From: Peribacillus sp. FSL E2-0218
GTDB lineage: Bacteria > Bacillota > Bacilli > Bacillales > DSM-1321
Length of the DNA: 64,000 nucleotides
NCBI RefSeq assembly: GCF_037992945.1
Contig: NZ_CP150304.1
Span: forward strand, 1,367,501 to 1,431,500
Reading direction: 5' to 3'
Positions 51,637 to 60,700 of the stretch are shown piece after piece (within the stretch, counting starts at the first letter, position 1; each line of letters opens with the position of its first letter). Both the position numbers and the translations under genes were made by a program. Under the pieces are notes generated by a model. It saw nothing but the letters and a program-made list of their open reading frames with translations, was not told the DNA's origin and searched no databases.

Positions 51637-53130
51637 ATGATAGGATCAATCGTAACGACTGCAAAAGGGCATCTTCAAGGGACGATGGAAAAAGATATAT
51701 ATGTTTGGCGTGGAGTCAGGTATGCCAAGGCGCCAGTTTCTGCCTTGCGTTTCCGCTCACCCGAGCCAGTCGAGAAATGGGGCGGTGTAGTGGATGCGGT
51801 GGAGTTCGGTCCGATTCCGCCACAGCCGAACGACTGGGCAGGCACAGAAAAAATGGATGAAGATTGCCTATTCCTTAATATATGGTCACCAAGAGCGGAT
51901 GATAAAAAGCGACCCGTCATTGTATGGATTCCAGGTGGGGCAAACATTTTTGGAGCAGGGTCCATCGATCAGTATAATGGGCATTCATTGGCTAAGAATG
52001 GAGATGTTGTCGTTGTTAGCATCAATTACCGGGTAGGGGCATTGGGGTATGTGGATTTTACCGATTTTGTTGATAGAGGTGAAACATTCGAAACCAATTT
52101 AGGTTTACGCGACCAAGTGGCATCGTTAAGATGGATCAAGGAAAATATAGAGGTTTTTGGCGGCGATCCGGAAAATGTTTCGATTTTTGGGGAACTGTCT
52201 GGAGGCAACACCGTTACGACCTTACTGACTGTACCATCGGCAAGAGGGCTTTTTCAAAAGGCCATTGCCCTAAGCCCCACCCCGACATCTGTATACGGAA
52301 AAGAAATCGCACAACGAATCAGTGAAAGGTTCCTTCAGATTTTGGGAATCGGCAAGAATGAAGTACATCGATTAAAGTCACTCCCCGTTGCAGACATCCT
52401 CGCCGCGTCCTCGCGGTTACTACAGGAAAATTCACAAGCCATGCCCGGCACCCTGCCATTTGGACCTGTCGTCGATGGTGATGTTTTGCCTGATTATCCA
52501 CTTGAGTCGATTCGCTCGAAAAGCACCGAGGGCATACCCTTGCTTATAGGAACAAAACGAGACGATGTGCCATTATTCGGCCAAATCGAATCCCCTTTCA
52601 TCCCGGCACATGCAGAGGTGGTCGAAAAATTGTTTGAAAACACTGACCCAGAGGCAAAGGGGCGGATTGAAAATGCTTATGGGTCGTTCCCAGAAAAGGA
52701 AAAGACGCTGGGTAAAGGCGGTCTTCCAATATACCATATTCCTTCCGTTTGGTATGCGGAGGTATACAGCCGTTTTGAAAAAACCTGGATGTATCACTCT
52801 GATTGTAAAACGGCTGCCGATCGTATAAGCGAATGGGGGGGACTTCCGGGTTTGGAACACCCTTTTGCATTCCGGAATTTCAATGCCACCTTTGTGAGGC
52901 GGATCCGTTCCGACCGTTTCAAGTCATCACGTAAGGTAACAGACAGGATAAAGAACCATTGGGTTAATTTTGCGAAATATGGAGATCCAAATCCGCCTGA
53001 GGGGGAAATTTGGCCGAAATACAATGAAGCCAATCGTTACACGATGATTTTTGATAAAAGAGATTATATTGAAAAAGATCCTCATAGAATGATAAGGTTG
53101 GCATGGGAAGGCGCAAAAATCTACAAATGA
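51637..53130 (+). CDS. Carboxylesterase type B homolog with altered active site
   Basis: A 497-residue type B carboxylesterase/para-nitrobenzyl-esterase homolog. EDCLFLNIWSPRA and SINYRVGALGYVDF are normal family motifs. Three catalytic motifs differ: the oxyanion motif HGG is PGG (IPGGAN, Pro 99), the nucleophile GESAG is GELSGG (Leu 187 and Ser 188 instead of Ser-Ala), and the catalytic His position before LEHPFAF is Pro 404 with His four residues on. It is therefore probably catalytically inactive or uses shifted residues. The gene is otherwise full length with GGAGAGGTGAGAGTGG upstream. Confidence 0.82.
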   Translation: MIGSIVTTAKGHLQGTMEKDIYVWRGVRYAKAPVSALRFRSPEPVEKWGGVVDAVEFGPIPPQPNDWAGTEKMDEDCLFLNIWSPRADDKKRPVIVWIPGGANIFGAGSIDQYNGHSLAKNGDVVVVSINYRVGALGYVDFTDFVDRGETFETNLGLRDQVASLRWIKENIEVFGGDPENVSIFGELSGGNTVTTLLTVPSARGLFQKAIALSPTPTSVYGKEIAQRISERFLQILGIGKNEVHRLKSLPVADILAASSRLLQENSQAMPGTLPFGPVVDGDVLPDYPLESIRSKSTEGIPLLIGTKRDDVPLFGQIESPFIPAHAEVVEKLFENTDPEAKGRIENAYGSFPEKEKTLGKGGLPIYHIPSVWYAEVYSRFEKTWMYHSDCKTAADRISEWGGLPGLEHPFAFRNFNATFVRRIRSDRFKSSRKVTDRIKNHWVNFAKYGDPNPPEGEIWPKYNEANRYTMIFDKRDYIEKDPHRMIRLAWEGAKIYK

Positions 53131-53261
53131 ACGAGGTCGATGCAGGAAAAAGCTGCGGAACATCGTGAAGATTTCTTTGATGGCTGGAAGCAGCCGAGCC
53201 TTGGTTATACGAACATCCTTGAAAATAAGAAGGGAATCATTGCCTAAGATGGGAGCAACAT

Positions 53262-54611
53262 ATGGAAAAGAATAAACTGCGTCGTGAATTATCATCAAAT
53301 CAAATCACCATGATTGCCATGGGTTGTGCAATAGGCACGGGCTTATTTCTGGGCAGCGGCCTTGCGATTTCGACAGCAGGCCCGAGTGTCTTGATCAGCT
53401 ATGCGATAGGTGCCTTCATTGTCCTTCTTTTAATGGGCTGTTTGGCAGAAATGACGGTAGCCTATCCAACATCGGGATCCTTTGGCACGATTGCCGAAAA
53501 ATATATCAGTCCATTTGCTGGTTTTGTTGTGAGGTATTCGTATTGGATCGCGAATGTCCTGGCAATTGGGGTTGAAGTGAGTGCCGTAGCAGTATATATG
53601 AAATACTGGTTTCCTGATGTACCTGGGATTATTTGGATCATTCTTTTTGCGGCCCTGCTGATCTATGTAAATGCAACAAGCGTCAATACATTCGGAAATT
53701 TCGAGTATCTGTTTTCTATGATAAAAATAAGCGCCATCGTCATCTTCATTTTACTGGGAGCGTATGTGGTCATCGGTGCCGAGCCTGCAAGCGGAATCGG
53801 CGTGGAGAACTATACCAATCACGATGGGTTTTTGCCATTTGGGTTCTGGGGCCTTTGGGTGGCCATCTTCATATCTCTCTTCAGCTTTTTAGGGACAGAG
53901 CTGATTGCCGTGACCGCAGGGGAAGCAAAGGACCCTGATATTGCCGTACCGAAAGCTTTAAAGGCGACTGTTTTCCGACTCGCAACGTTTTATGTACTGA
54001 CAATCGGAATCATGTTAATGATTGTCCCGTGGCAAGATGCTGGCATGGATAAAAGTCCTTTTGTCAGGGTGATGGAAATCCTGAATATACCCGGTGCATC
54101 GGGTATCATGAATTTCATTATTTTAACGGCAGCTTTATCAGCCATGAATAGCCAATTATACGCCTCCACCCGGATGATATTTTCATTATCCGAGCAAAGG
54201 CAGGCCCCGGCATTTTTTCGGAAAGTAAGACAAAATGGAGTTCCGATAAGGGCCTTGCTCATATCTACTTTGGGCATTTTCCTTGCTGCAGGTGTAAAGG
54301 TCCTTCTTCCTGATACCTCCTATGCGTTCATGATGGGCATATCGATGTTCGGTGCCATCTTGACCTGGTTCATGGTTTTCATCTCGCATTTATATTTCAG
54401 GAAGAGCTGGGAAAAAACAGGCGGGCGTAAATTACCGGTAAGAATGCACGGTTTTCCATATTTAACGATACTTGGCGCCTTGCTTTTGCTTGCATTGACG
54501 GTATCCACTTGGTTTACTGGCCCATTTAAAATCGTTCTCCAGTTTGGTGTGCCGTGGTTGATTTTTCTTTGCATCGTTTACACATTCATGCTGAAAATCA
54601 AGAGAAAGTGA
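53262..54611 (+). CDS. APC-family amino acid permease
   Basis: A 449-residue permease with about twelve hydrophobic segments. MIAMGCAIGTGLFLGSGLAI (about 17-36) is the substrate-binding helix 1 motif, and FLGTELIAVTAGEAKDPDIAVPKA (about 207-230) the conserved helix 6 to loop segment. YASTRMIFSLSEQRQAP is also typical of the AAT subfamily. It would import an amino acid with protons. ATG 53262 follows GGGAGC. The substrate is unknown. It lies 131 bases after the esterase homolog. Confidence 0.9.
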   Translation: MEKNKLRRELSSNQITMIAMGCAIGTGLFLGSGLAISTAGPSVLISYAIGAFIVLLLMGCLAEMTVAYPTSGSFGTIAEKYISPFAGFVVRYSYWIANVLAIGVEVSAVAVYMKYWFPDVPGIIWIILFAALLIYVNATSVNTFGNFEYLFSMIKISAIVIFILLGAYVVIGAEPASGIGVENYTNHDGFLPFGFWGLWVAIFISLFSFLGTELIAVTAGEAKDPDIAVPKALKATVFRLATFYVLTIGIMLMIVPWQDAGMDKSPFVRVMEILNIPGASGIMNFIILTAALSAMNSQLYASTRMIFSLSEQRQAPAFFRKVRQNGVPIRALLISTLGIFLAAGVKVLLPDTSYAFMMGISMFGAILTWFMVFISHLYFRKSWEKTGGRKLPVRMHGFPYLTILGALLLLALTVSTWFTGPFKIVLQFGVPWLIFLCIVYTFMLKIKRK

Positions 54612-54629
54612 TGAAGGGGGGGGATGTGT

Positions 54630-55283
54630 ATGGGTAAGATTGGAATTTATGGTTCTTCCTTCGATCCAGTCACAAATGTTCATTTATGGACAGCATCGAC
54701 GATTGCGCATCGTGCAAAGCTGGACAAGGTGATTTTTTTACCTTGTGCAAATGGGCGCATCGATAAACAAATGAAAACGAGTAATGAACATCGTTGGGAA
54801 ATGCTTGGCATGGCCATAGAGGATAATCCGCTTTTCGAAGTGAGTGATTATGAAATCAATGAACGTGCAGGTACGGGGAAACAATACACCTGGTATACGA
54901 TGGAGTTCTTTAAATCACAGTATCCAAGTGACGAAGTGTATTTCATAATGGGTGCCGATTTACTGGATGATATGGATAATCAGGATCAGCCGGTGCACTT
55001 ACGATGGAAATTCAGGGAAAAATTGATTGCCAATCATAAATTCATCGTCATGGCACGTGATGGGATAGACATGCTGAAAATCATTTCCAAGAGTCCGTTG
55101 CTTAGGAATTATGATGATGGCAATACCTTTCACCTTATCGATAAAGGCCTTTCCATGGAAATCAGTTCTACCTATATAAGGGATGAATTCTCGATGGGGG
55201 GAGAGCCAAGATATTTGCTGCCTGATCGGTGTTATCAATATATTTTGGATAAGAAGCTGTATCGAAAAGATACCATGCCTTAA
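54630..55283 (+). CDS. NadD-like nucleotidyltransferase (atypical)
   Basis: A 217-residue class I adenylyltransferase of the NadD (nicotinate mononucleotide) kind. YGSSFDPVTNVHLWTA replaces the usual GGTFDPxHxGH; the first His is Thr and the Gly is Val, though the last His remains. ISSTYIRDEFSMG supplies the ISSTxIR motif and FIMGADLLDDM the substrate loop. The changes and extra length suggest a paralog of unclear substrate beside the housekeeping NadD. ATG 54630 follows AAGGGGGGGG. Reaction not proven. Confidence 0.8.
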   Translation: MGKIGIYGSSFDPVTNVHLWTASTIAHRAKLDKVIFLPCANGRIDKQMKTSNEHRWEMLGMAIEDNPLFEVSDYEINERAGTGKQYTWYTMEFFKSQYPSDEVYFIMGADLLDDMDNQDQPVHLRWKFREKLIANHKFIVMARDGIDMLKIISKSPLLRNYDDGNTFHLIDKGLSMEISSTYIRDEFSMGGEPRYLLPDRCYQYILDKKLYRKDTMP

Positions 55284-55317
55284 ATGTTTGGATGTATGGG
55301 TCTCTATTTTTCCTTAA

Positions 55318-55372
55318 AAAGCACCCTATGGGATGGACACTTGAATAAAGTCCATCCCATAGGGTGCTTTTG
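55318..55372 (+). terminator. Strong intrinsic terminator
   Basis: AGCACCCTATGGGATGGAC pairs perfectly with GTCCATCCCATAGGGTGCT, a 19-bp stem and short loop, then TTTT. It serves the NadD-like gene. Confidence 0.9.
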
Positions 55373-55572
55373 CTTATAATAAGAAAAAAAACGCGTCGTA
55401 TTGAGCTTGCTGCTATTGTTTTTCTCCGATTCACTCTGCATTAGGGGAAAGGTAGAACGGCTAGTCCACGTGATTTAGGAGGATTTGTACTTAGACCGTT
55501 TCCTTTCACTTTCTGTGAAGATGAAGAGTGAATCCCGATTATCCACATGCAGATGGCGTGAAACAGCCTCAA

Positions 55573-55690
55573 ATTCGAGATAAAGCCTAAACTCGCAAGT
55601 AAATCCGATAAATTCGCGGGCAAAAGTGCCGAACTGGCGAGTAAAGTGGCTAAGTGTACGGGTAAACCTCCGAAATCCAAAAGAAAAGGT
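55573..55690 (+). repeat. 21-bp step intergenic array
   Basis: Units of about 21 bp, with a TAAA or CAAA starting at 55581, 55600, 55621, 55642 and 55663 and a last AGAAA near 55682; steps are 19-21. A typical unit is CCTAAACTCGCAAGTAAA. The remaining bases to 56019 include TTGACA (55864-55869) and an extended TGGTATACT (about 55873-55881), which do not form one well-spaced promoter. I find no riboswitch. Confidence 0.65.
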
Positions 55691-56019
55691 TTGTACGTTA
55701 TGCGTTCATTCGACAGCAGGTGCTAAGCTTTCCAGAGGCGGTCGGCCCTCGGGTGTCTCTCTTTCCTAAAGCCGGAGTCTCGTTATTCCGTATCAATCAC
55801 TCATTTTAATTGGAAAGGATCAGAAAAATAGTAGTTCCATATCCTTGTGTAAAAAAAACGCAGTTGACAACTTGGTATACTTTGCTTTATGGTAGTTATA
55901 CGTAAATTCAGAATATTTGCTGATCAGAGAACTGAAGGCATGCTATCTCCTTGAATAGAATGATTGAAGGGGATGGTTTGCCTTTTTTGTTGCTAAAAGT
56001 GAAAAATAGGGGGAAGTCC

Positions 56020-57054
56020 ATGAAAAAGTTGATGGTGTGGTCAAGTGTAATTTTAGCCTTCGGTTTACTTGCGGGATGCAATTCGTCGGAAAAAACGGAG
56101 GGAGACGGAAAATCGAAAAAGGTTGAGCTATTGAATGTGTCATATGATCCGACACGGGAATTGTATCAGGAATTCAATGAGGCGTTTGCGAAGCATTGGA
56201 AAGAAGAGTCCGGTCAGGATGTTACGATTCAACAATCCCATGGCGGTTCCGGGAAACAAGGCAGGGCTGTCATCGATGGCTTGGAAGCGGATGTCGTAAC
56301 ATTGGCACTTGCTTATGATATTGATGCCATTCATGAAGCCAGTAACCTATTGGCGAAAGATTGGCAAAAACGCTTACCGGAAAACTCGACGCCATATACA
56401 TCAACGATCGTGTTTTTGGTGAAAAAAGATAATCCAAAAGGAATTAAAGATTGGGATGATTTAATCAAGAAGGATGTATCGGTCATTACACCAAATCCAA
56501 AGACTAGCGGGGGAGCAAGGTGGAACTACTTGGCTGCGTGGGCTTTTGCCGAGAAGAAATACGATAATGACGAAGCAAAAGTGAAGGATTTCATGAAGAA
56601 ACTTTATCAGAATGTTGAGGTTTTGGATTCTGGAGCACGCGGTGCTACGACCACATTTGTGGAGCGGGGAATCGGCGACGTCCTGATTGCTTGGGAGAAT
56701 GAAGCCTATTTGACGCTTAAGGAGTTCGGTGATGATAAATATGAAATCGTCAATCCGTCAATCAGTATTCTAGCTGAGCCTCCAGTAGCTGTTGTCGATG
56801 AAGTGGTCAAGAAAAAAGGAACAAAAAAAGTGGCTGAAGCCTATTTGAAATACCTTTATACAGATGCCGGTCAGGAAATTGCCGCGAAAAACTTCTATCG
56901 TCCTAGGGATGAGAAGGTTCTCGCCAAATATCAAGACCAATTTGCCAAGATCGATATGGTGACGGTGGATGGCAAGTTTGGCGGATGGAAAAAAGCCCAA
57001 GAAACACACTTCAATGACGGCGGTACATTCGACGAGATTTATCAACCCAAATAA
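56020..57054 (+). CDS. Sulfate ABC transporter substrate-binding lipoprotein
   Basis: A 344-residue sulfate-binding protein of the CysP/Sbp type. The lipobox is LLAGCNSS (Cys near 20). LLNVSYDPTRELYQEFN, QQSHGGSGKQGRAVIDG and ADVVTLALAYDID are the family's conserved anion-site segments, and KTSGGARWNYLAAWAFA the central hinge. ATG 56020 follows AGGGGGAAGTCC. It is the first gene of a four-gene sulfate uptake operon (binding protein, two permeases, ATPase). Sulfur regulation by CymR is usual in Bacillus but I could not verify a site. Confidence 0.92.
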   Translation: MKKLMVWSSVILAFGLLAGCNSSEKTEGDGKSKKVELLNVSYDPTRELYQEFNEAFAKHWKEESGQDVTIQQSHGGSGKQGRAVIDGLEADVVTLALAYDIDAIHEASNLLAKDWQKRLPENSTPYTSTIVFLVKKDNPKGIKDWDDLIKKDVSVITPNPKTSGGARWNYLAAWAFAEKKYDNDEAKVKDFMKKLYQNVEVLDSGARGATTTFVERGIGDVLIAWENEAYLTLKEFGDDKYEIVNPSISILAEPPVAVVDEVVKKKGTKKVAEAYLKYLYTDAGQEIAAKNFYRPRDEKVLAKYQDQFAKIDMVTVDGKFGGWKKAQETHFNDGGTFDEIYQPK

Positions 57055-57124
57055 GCCATGAGGGAGAAGGTGTATGTTCACATCTTCTCCCTCATACACA
57101 ATAAGAAAGAACTGGGGCGAAACG

Positions 57125-57964
57125 ATGACTATAATGACAGAAGGAAAACGGAAGAATAAAAGGACCATACCCGGTTTTGGATTGACGATGGGTTTTACGC
57201 TGCTGTATCTTACCATCATCGTTTTGATCCCGTTATCGATGGTTTTTCTGAATACGTTTTCGATGGGATTACAGGAGTTCTGGGCGACCATAACAGAACC
57301 AAGGGTAGTCGCCTCGTATAAATTGAGTTTTATGACAGCGTTAACTGCGGCATTCGTGAACGCGGTTTTTGGTGTTTTAATTGCATGGGTGCTCACTCGC
57401 TATGAGTTTCCGGGTAAACGGATCATCGATGGATTGGTTGATTTGCCTTTTGCCCTCCCGACTGCTGTCGCAGGGATAACCTTGACGACCTTGTATTCAC
57501 CGAATGGGTGGATCGGCCAATTCTTTAGCTTTAAAATTGCATTCACCCCTGCAGGGATCATCATAGCCCTCATATTCATCGGCCTTCCATTCGTGGTCCG
57601 GATGGTTCAACCAGTGCTTGAGAATATCGAAAAAGGAATGGAAGAAGCCTCGGCTTCCCTTGGGGCGAATCGCATGCAAACATTCATAAAAATAATTTTC
57701 CCCGAACTGATTCCAGCGATTCTGACTGGCTTTGCGCTTTCATTTGCAAGGGCGCTGGGAGAGTATGGATCCGTAGTCTTCATTGCCGGAAACATGCCAT
57801 TTAAAACGGAGATTTCGCCGCTGATCATCATGACAAAGCTCGAACAGTATGATTATGAGGGTGCCACGGCGGTAGCGGCAGTGATGCTCGTCATTACATT
57901 TCTGATCTTGTTCACCATCAATGTCCTGCAGTGGTGGACAGGCAAAAGATACTCAGGGAAGTAG
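57125..57964 (+). CDS. cysT: Sulfate ABC transporter permease CysT
   Basis: A 279-residue permease with about six hydrophobic segments. The ATPase-contact loop is EEASASLGANRMQTFIKIIFPELIPAI (about 177-203). GYGSVVF-like LGEYGSVVFIAGNMPFKTEI (about 215-234) and the DLPFALPTAVAGITL segment are CysT/CysU features. ATG 57125 follows GGGGCGAAACG. It pairs with the CysW gene 11 bases downstream. Confidence 0.91.
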   Translation: MTIMTEGKRKNKRTIPGFGLTMGFTLLYLTIIVLIPLSMVFLNTFSMGLQEFWATITEPRVVASYKLSFMTALTAAFVNAVFGVLIAWVLTRYEFPGKRIIDGLVDLPFALPTAVAGITLTTLYSPNGWIGQFFSFKIAFTPAGIIIALIFIGLPFVVRMVQPVLENIEKGMEEASASLGANRMQTFIKIIFPELIPAILTGFALSFARALGEYGSVVFIAGNMPFKTEISPLIIMTKLEQYDYEGATAVAAVMLVITFLILFTINVLQWWTGKRYSGK

Positions 57965-57975
57965 GAGGGGACATA

Positions 57976-58860
57976 GTGGAACATGATCATTCAGTTGTTG
58001 CAAAAACGAATGGACCTGTCAAGATCACGAAAAACGCAATAAAAGAGCCAAAATCAATACAGTGGATCCTTATTTCCATTGTCTTGCTGTTTTTGACGTT
58101 GTTTTTAGTCGTCCCATTAATCGCCATTTTTGTAAAGGCGTTTGAAAAAGGAGCAGATGCTTATTTGGCGGCAATAGCCCATCCGGATTCATTGGCGGCA
58201 ATCAAGTTAACATTGATCGTCGTCCTCATCACGGTGCCACTCAATGCCGTTTTTGGGGTAGTGGCTGCGTGGACGATAACTAAATATGATTTTAAGGGGA
58301 AAAACTTCCTGATAACGCTGATAGATTTACCTTTTTCGGTCTCTCCTGTCATCGCCGGTTTGATTTTTGTCCTTCTATTCGGCTTACATGGGGCACTTGG
58401 TCCGGTGCTGCAAACGCTTGGCCTGAAAGTGATCTTCTCGATACCGGGGATAGTCATCGCCTCCATTTTCATCACTTTCCCGTTCATTGCTCGTGAGTTG
58501 ATCCCGCTCATGCAAAGCCAGGGAACTTCCGAAGAAGAGGCATCATTGACACTTGGTGCAGGAGGGTTCAAGACTTTTTGGTATGTCACGCTTCCTAATA
58601 TTAAATGGGGCCTTTTATATGGCGTCATCCTGTGCAACGCAAGGACGATAGGGGAATTCGGCGCGGTATCGGTCGTATCCGGCCATATAAGGGGAATGAC
58701 GAACACGATGCCGCTTCATATTGAAATCTTATACAATGAATATCAATTTTCAGCAGCGTTTGCCGTTGCATCCCTGATGTCCATATTTGCCATCATCACC
58801 TTGATCATCAAAAGCTTCATTGAATGGAAAACGGACTTCAAATCGACAAAAGCGAGCTAG
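57976..58860 (+). CDS. cysW: Sulfate ABC transporter permease CysW
   Basis: A 294-residue permease homologous to CysT. DLPFSVSPVIAGLIFVLLFG (about 117-136) and RTIGEFGAVSVVSGHIRGMT (about 218-237) are the CysW versions of the conserved loops; EEEASLTLGAGGFKTFWYVTLP is the EAA-like loop. GTG 57976 follows GGAGGGGACATA, and the start differs from a longer frame. It completes the heterodimeric channel. Confidence 0.91.
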   Translation: MEHDHSVVAKTNGPVKITKNAIKEPKSIQWILISIVLLFLTLFLVVPLIAIFVKAFEKGADAYLAAIAHPDSLAAIKLTLIVVLITVPLNAVFGVVAAWTITKYDFKGKNFLITLIDLPFSVSPVIAGLIFVLLFGLHGALGPVLQTLGLKVIFSIPGIVIASIFITFPFIARELIPLMQSQGTSEEEASLTLGAGGFKTFWYVTLPNIKWGLLYGVILCNARTIGEFGAVSVVSGHIRGMTNTMPLHIEILYNEYQFSAAFAVASLMSIFAIITLIIKSFIEWKTDFKSTKAS

Positions 58861-58871
58861 GAGGGGAAGAA

Positions 58872-59936
58872 ATGAGCATCATCGTTGAAAACATTACAAA
58901 ATATTATGGATCATATCAAGCTCTTACCAACATCAATTTGGAAATTAAGAGCGGGGAACTCATCGCTCTTCTTGGCCCATCCGGATCTGGGAAAACATCA
59001 TTATTGCGCATCATTGCGGGGCTTGAGCAGGCAGAGAATGGGAGTATCCTATTCAATGAGGAAAATTACACACATAAGCATGTAAAGGATCGAAATGTTG
59101 GTTTCGTCTTCCAGCATTATGCCCTTTTTCGCAATATGACCATATTCGATAATATTGCTTACGGTTTAAAGGTCCGCCCCAGAAAAATAAGACCAGGTAA
59201 AAAAGAGATTGAACAAAAAGTGATCGAGTTGCTTCAGCTCGTCAAGTTGGAAGGATATAAAGATCGTTACCCATCCCAGCTATCCGGCGGCCAGCGCCAG
59301 CGTGTAGCTTTGGCAAGGGCCCTTGCGGTCGAACCTAACATACTTTTGCTTGATGAACCATTTGGGGCATTGGATGCCAAGGTTCGCAAAGAACTCAGGC
59401 GCTGGTTGAGAAGGCTTCATGATGAATTCAATGTGACGAGTGTGTTCGTGACGCATGATCAAGAAGAAGCGATGGATGTCGCCGACAGGGTGGTCATCAT
59501 GAATGAAGGGAAAATTGAACAGGTCGGAACGCCCGAAGAAGTATATGATCACCCGATCAATCCATTTGTTTATGATTTTCTTGGCAGTGTCAATCTTTTC
59601 AAGGGGAACGTCCAACAAGGGAAATTGGTAACGGGGAATGTGGAAATGAATGCGCCTGACAGTGAAGATGGCGTCAGCACAGGGTATGTGAGGGCGCATA
59701 ATTTCATCATCGAAACAGAAGCGTCAGGAAAGGATTCGATAGCCTCCATCATCGATCATATTCATACGATGGGAGCCATCGTCCGCATCGAAGTGATCCG
59801 CGAGGATACGAACGAACCGCTTGAAGTCGAGCTGACCAAAGAGCATTATATTCAGCTTGGATTAAGAAAAGGCGCAAAAGTGTTTGTCAGGCCAAAAGAG
59901 CTGAAAGTCTTTGTCGACTATATGGCTGGAATTTAA
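58872..59936 (+). CDS. cysA: Sulfate ABC transporter ATP-binding protein CysA
   Basis: A 354-residue ABC ATPase. Walker A LGPSGSGKTSLLRI (about 34-47), Q loop FQHYALFRNMT, signature LSGGQRQRVALARAL (about 137-151) and Walker B ILLLDEPFGALDAK (about 157-170) are all intact, with the switch His in FVTHDQEEA. A C-terminal TOBE-like domain (about 240-350) is present. ATG 58872 follows GGAGGGGAAGA. It powers sulfate or thiosulfate import. Confidence 0.93.
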   Translation: MSIIVENITKYYGSYQALTNINLEIKSGELIALLGPSGSGKTSLLRIIAGLEQAENGSILFNEENYTHKHVKDRNVGFVFQHYALFRNMTIFDNIAYGLKVRPRKIRPGKKEIEQKVIELLQLVKLEGYKDRYPSQLSGGQRQRVALARALAVEPNILLLDEPFGALDAKVRKELRRWLRRLHDEFNVTSVFVTHDQEEAMDVADRVVIMNEGKIEQVGTPEEVYDHPINPFVYDFLGSVNLFKGNVQQGKLVTGNVEMNAPDSEDGVSTGYVRAHNFIIETEASGKDSIASIIDHIHTMGAIVRIEVIREDTNEPLEVELTKEHYIQLGLRKGAKVFVRPKELKVFVDYMAGI

Positions 59937-59955
59937 GCAAATGTCGAAAAACGAA

Positions 59956-59989
59956 GGTTTCGGAAAGCTTGTCTTTCCGAAGCCTTTTT
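59956..59989 (+). terminator. Terminator of the sulfate operon
   Basis: GGTTTCGGAAAG / CTTTCCGAAGCC stem with TTTTT, just after cysA. Confidence 0.88.
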
Positions 59990-60000
59990 GATTTGTATCC

Positions 60001-60076
60001 TGTATCTGTAGCGACGGGTTCCGGTTTTCCAACTTTCTCGATTTTTTATTGAAGACGAACAAGAGAGGCTCGTATT
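60001..60076 (-). pseudogene. Relic of an IS1182-family transposase
   Basis: On the minus strand 60001-60042 encodes IEKVGKPEPVATDT, close to IEKVGKPEAVAADA of the intact transposase; about 80 percent of the bases match. The adjoining 60043-60076 (TTGAAGACG and GCTCGT) matches a part of the same gene that lies about 240 bases further on, so an internal deletion joined them. The remains are too short to function. Confidence 0.75.
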
Positions 60077-60175
60077 TGCATAGCAAACGATTCATGGCGC
60101 CACAACCTACTATTCTAAAACCTGGAAGACTATAGGCAGAGTATTCATGCCGAGAGGATTGTAAGGAAAGGCGCC

Positions 60176-60285
60176 AACTTTTGCGGGGAAACATGGCCAA
60201 GGGAGTCACCGCAGGCCGAAAGGTGAAGAGGCGTTTCCCAGATCCTCTGGACAAATGGAGAGAGGAAACCGACTTTTCGTTTCTC
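60176..60285 (+). repeat. Diverged copy of the GC-rich 123-bp repeat
   Basis: TTGCGGGGAAAC, AGGGAGTCACCGCAGGC and GAAGAGGC align in order with CTGCGGGAAAAG, GGGGAGACCCCGCAGGC and GAGGAGGC of the copy in the IS. Mismatches are many. It lies beyond the transposase relic in the same orientation as in the intact IS. A further inverted repeat TGGCAGGT/ACCTGCCA is at 60291-60336. The rest of the gap to 60700 has an extended -10-like TGATATACT (60511-60519), a possible endopeptidase promoter. Confidence 0.6.
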
Positions 60286-60700
60286 AGGAATGGCAGGTGA
60301 AAAGTCCACCGATTTTATCGTGTTTTCTACCTGCCAATGGTCACTGGTTCCTTGGTTATAAGAAGTAGATAAATAGTCTTGCATCAAAACCCACACTGCG
60401 TTATGTAAAATAATGGACGTTTTATCACATGAAAAAGTCGAATTTTCGTGTATTATGTTAAAAATGAAATGTAATTGTAATATTGTTATTACGCATTTGA
60501 CAAAATCTGATGATATACTACGACTTAGGTAAAACATAGTAGAGTTTCAGAAATATATTTCATATTGTTACAACCATAGAAAAATACATAATGAGTAAAA
60601 AAAATAGAGAAGAGTTCCCAGCTATTTATTTTGACTGATGATTTTTCATAGAGAAAAAGAAGTGGGTCGATGGAAATGCACGGGGAGGAAAGCAGGGGAA

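Noticed and set aside
60449..60489. WalR-type boxes (TGTAAT, TGTTAT) before the cwlO-like gene
   Set aside because: The hexamers are present but none has the required five-base gap.
60497..60519. TTGACA with TATACT as a sigma-A promoter before the cwlO-like gene
   Set aside because: Spacing is only 11 bases. The extended -10 alone might work, so it is only mentioned.
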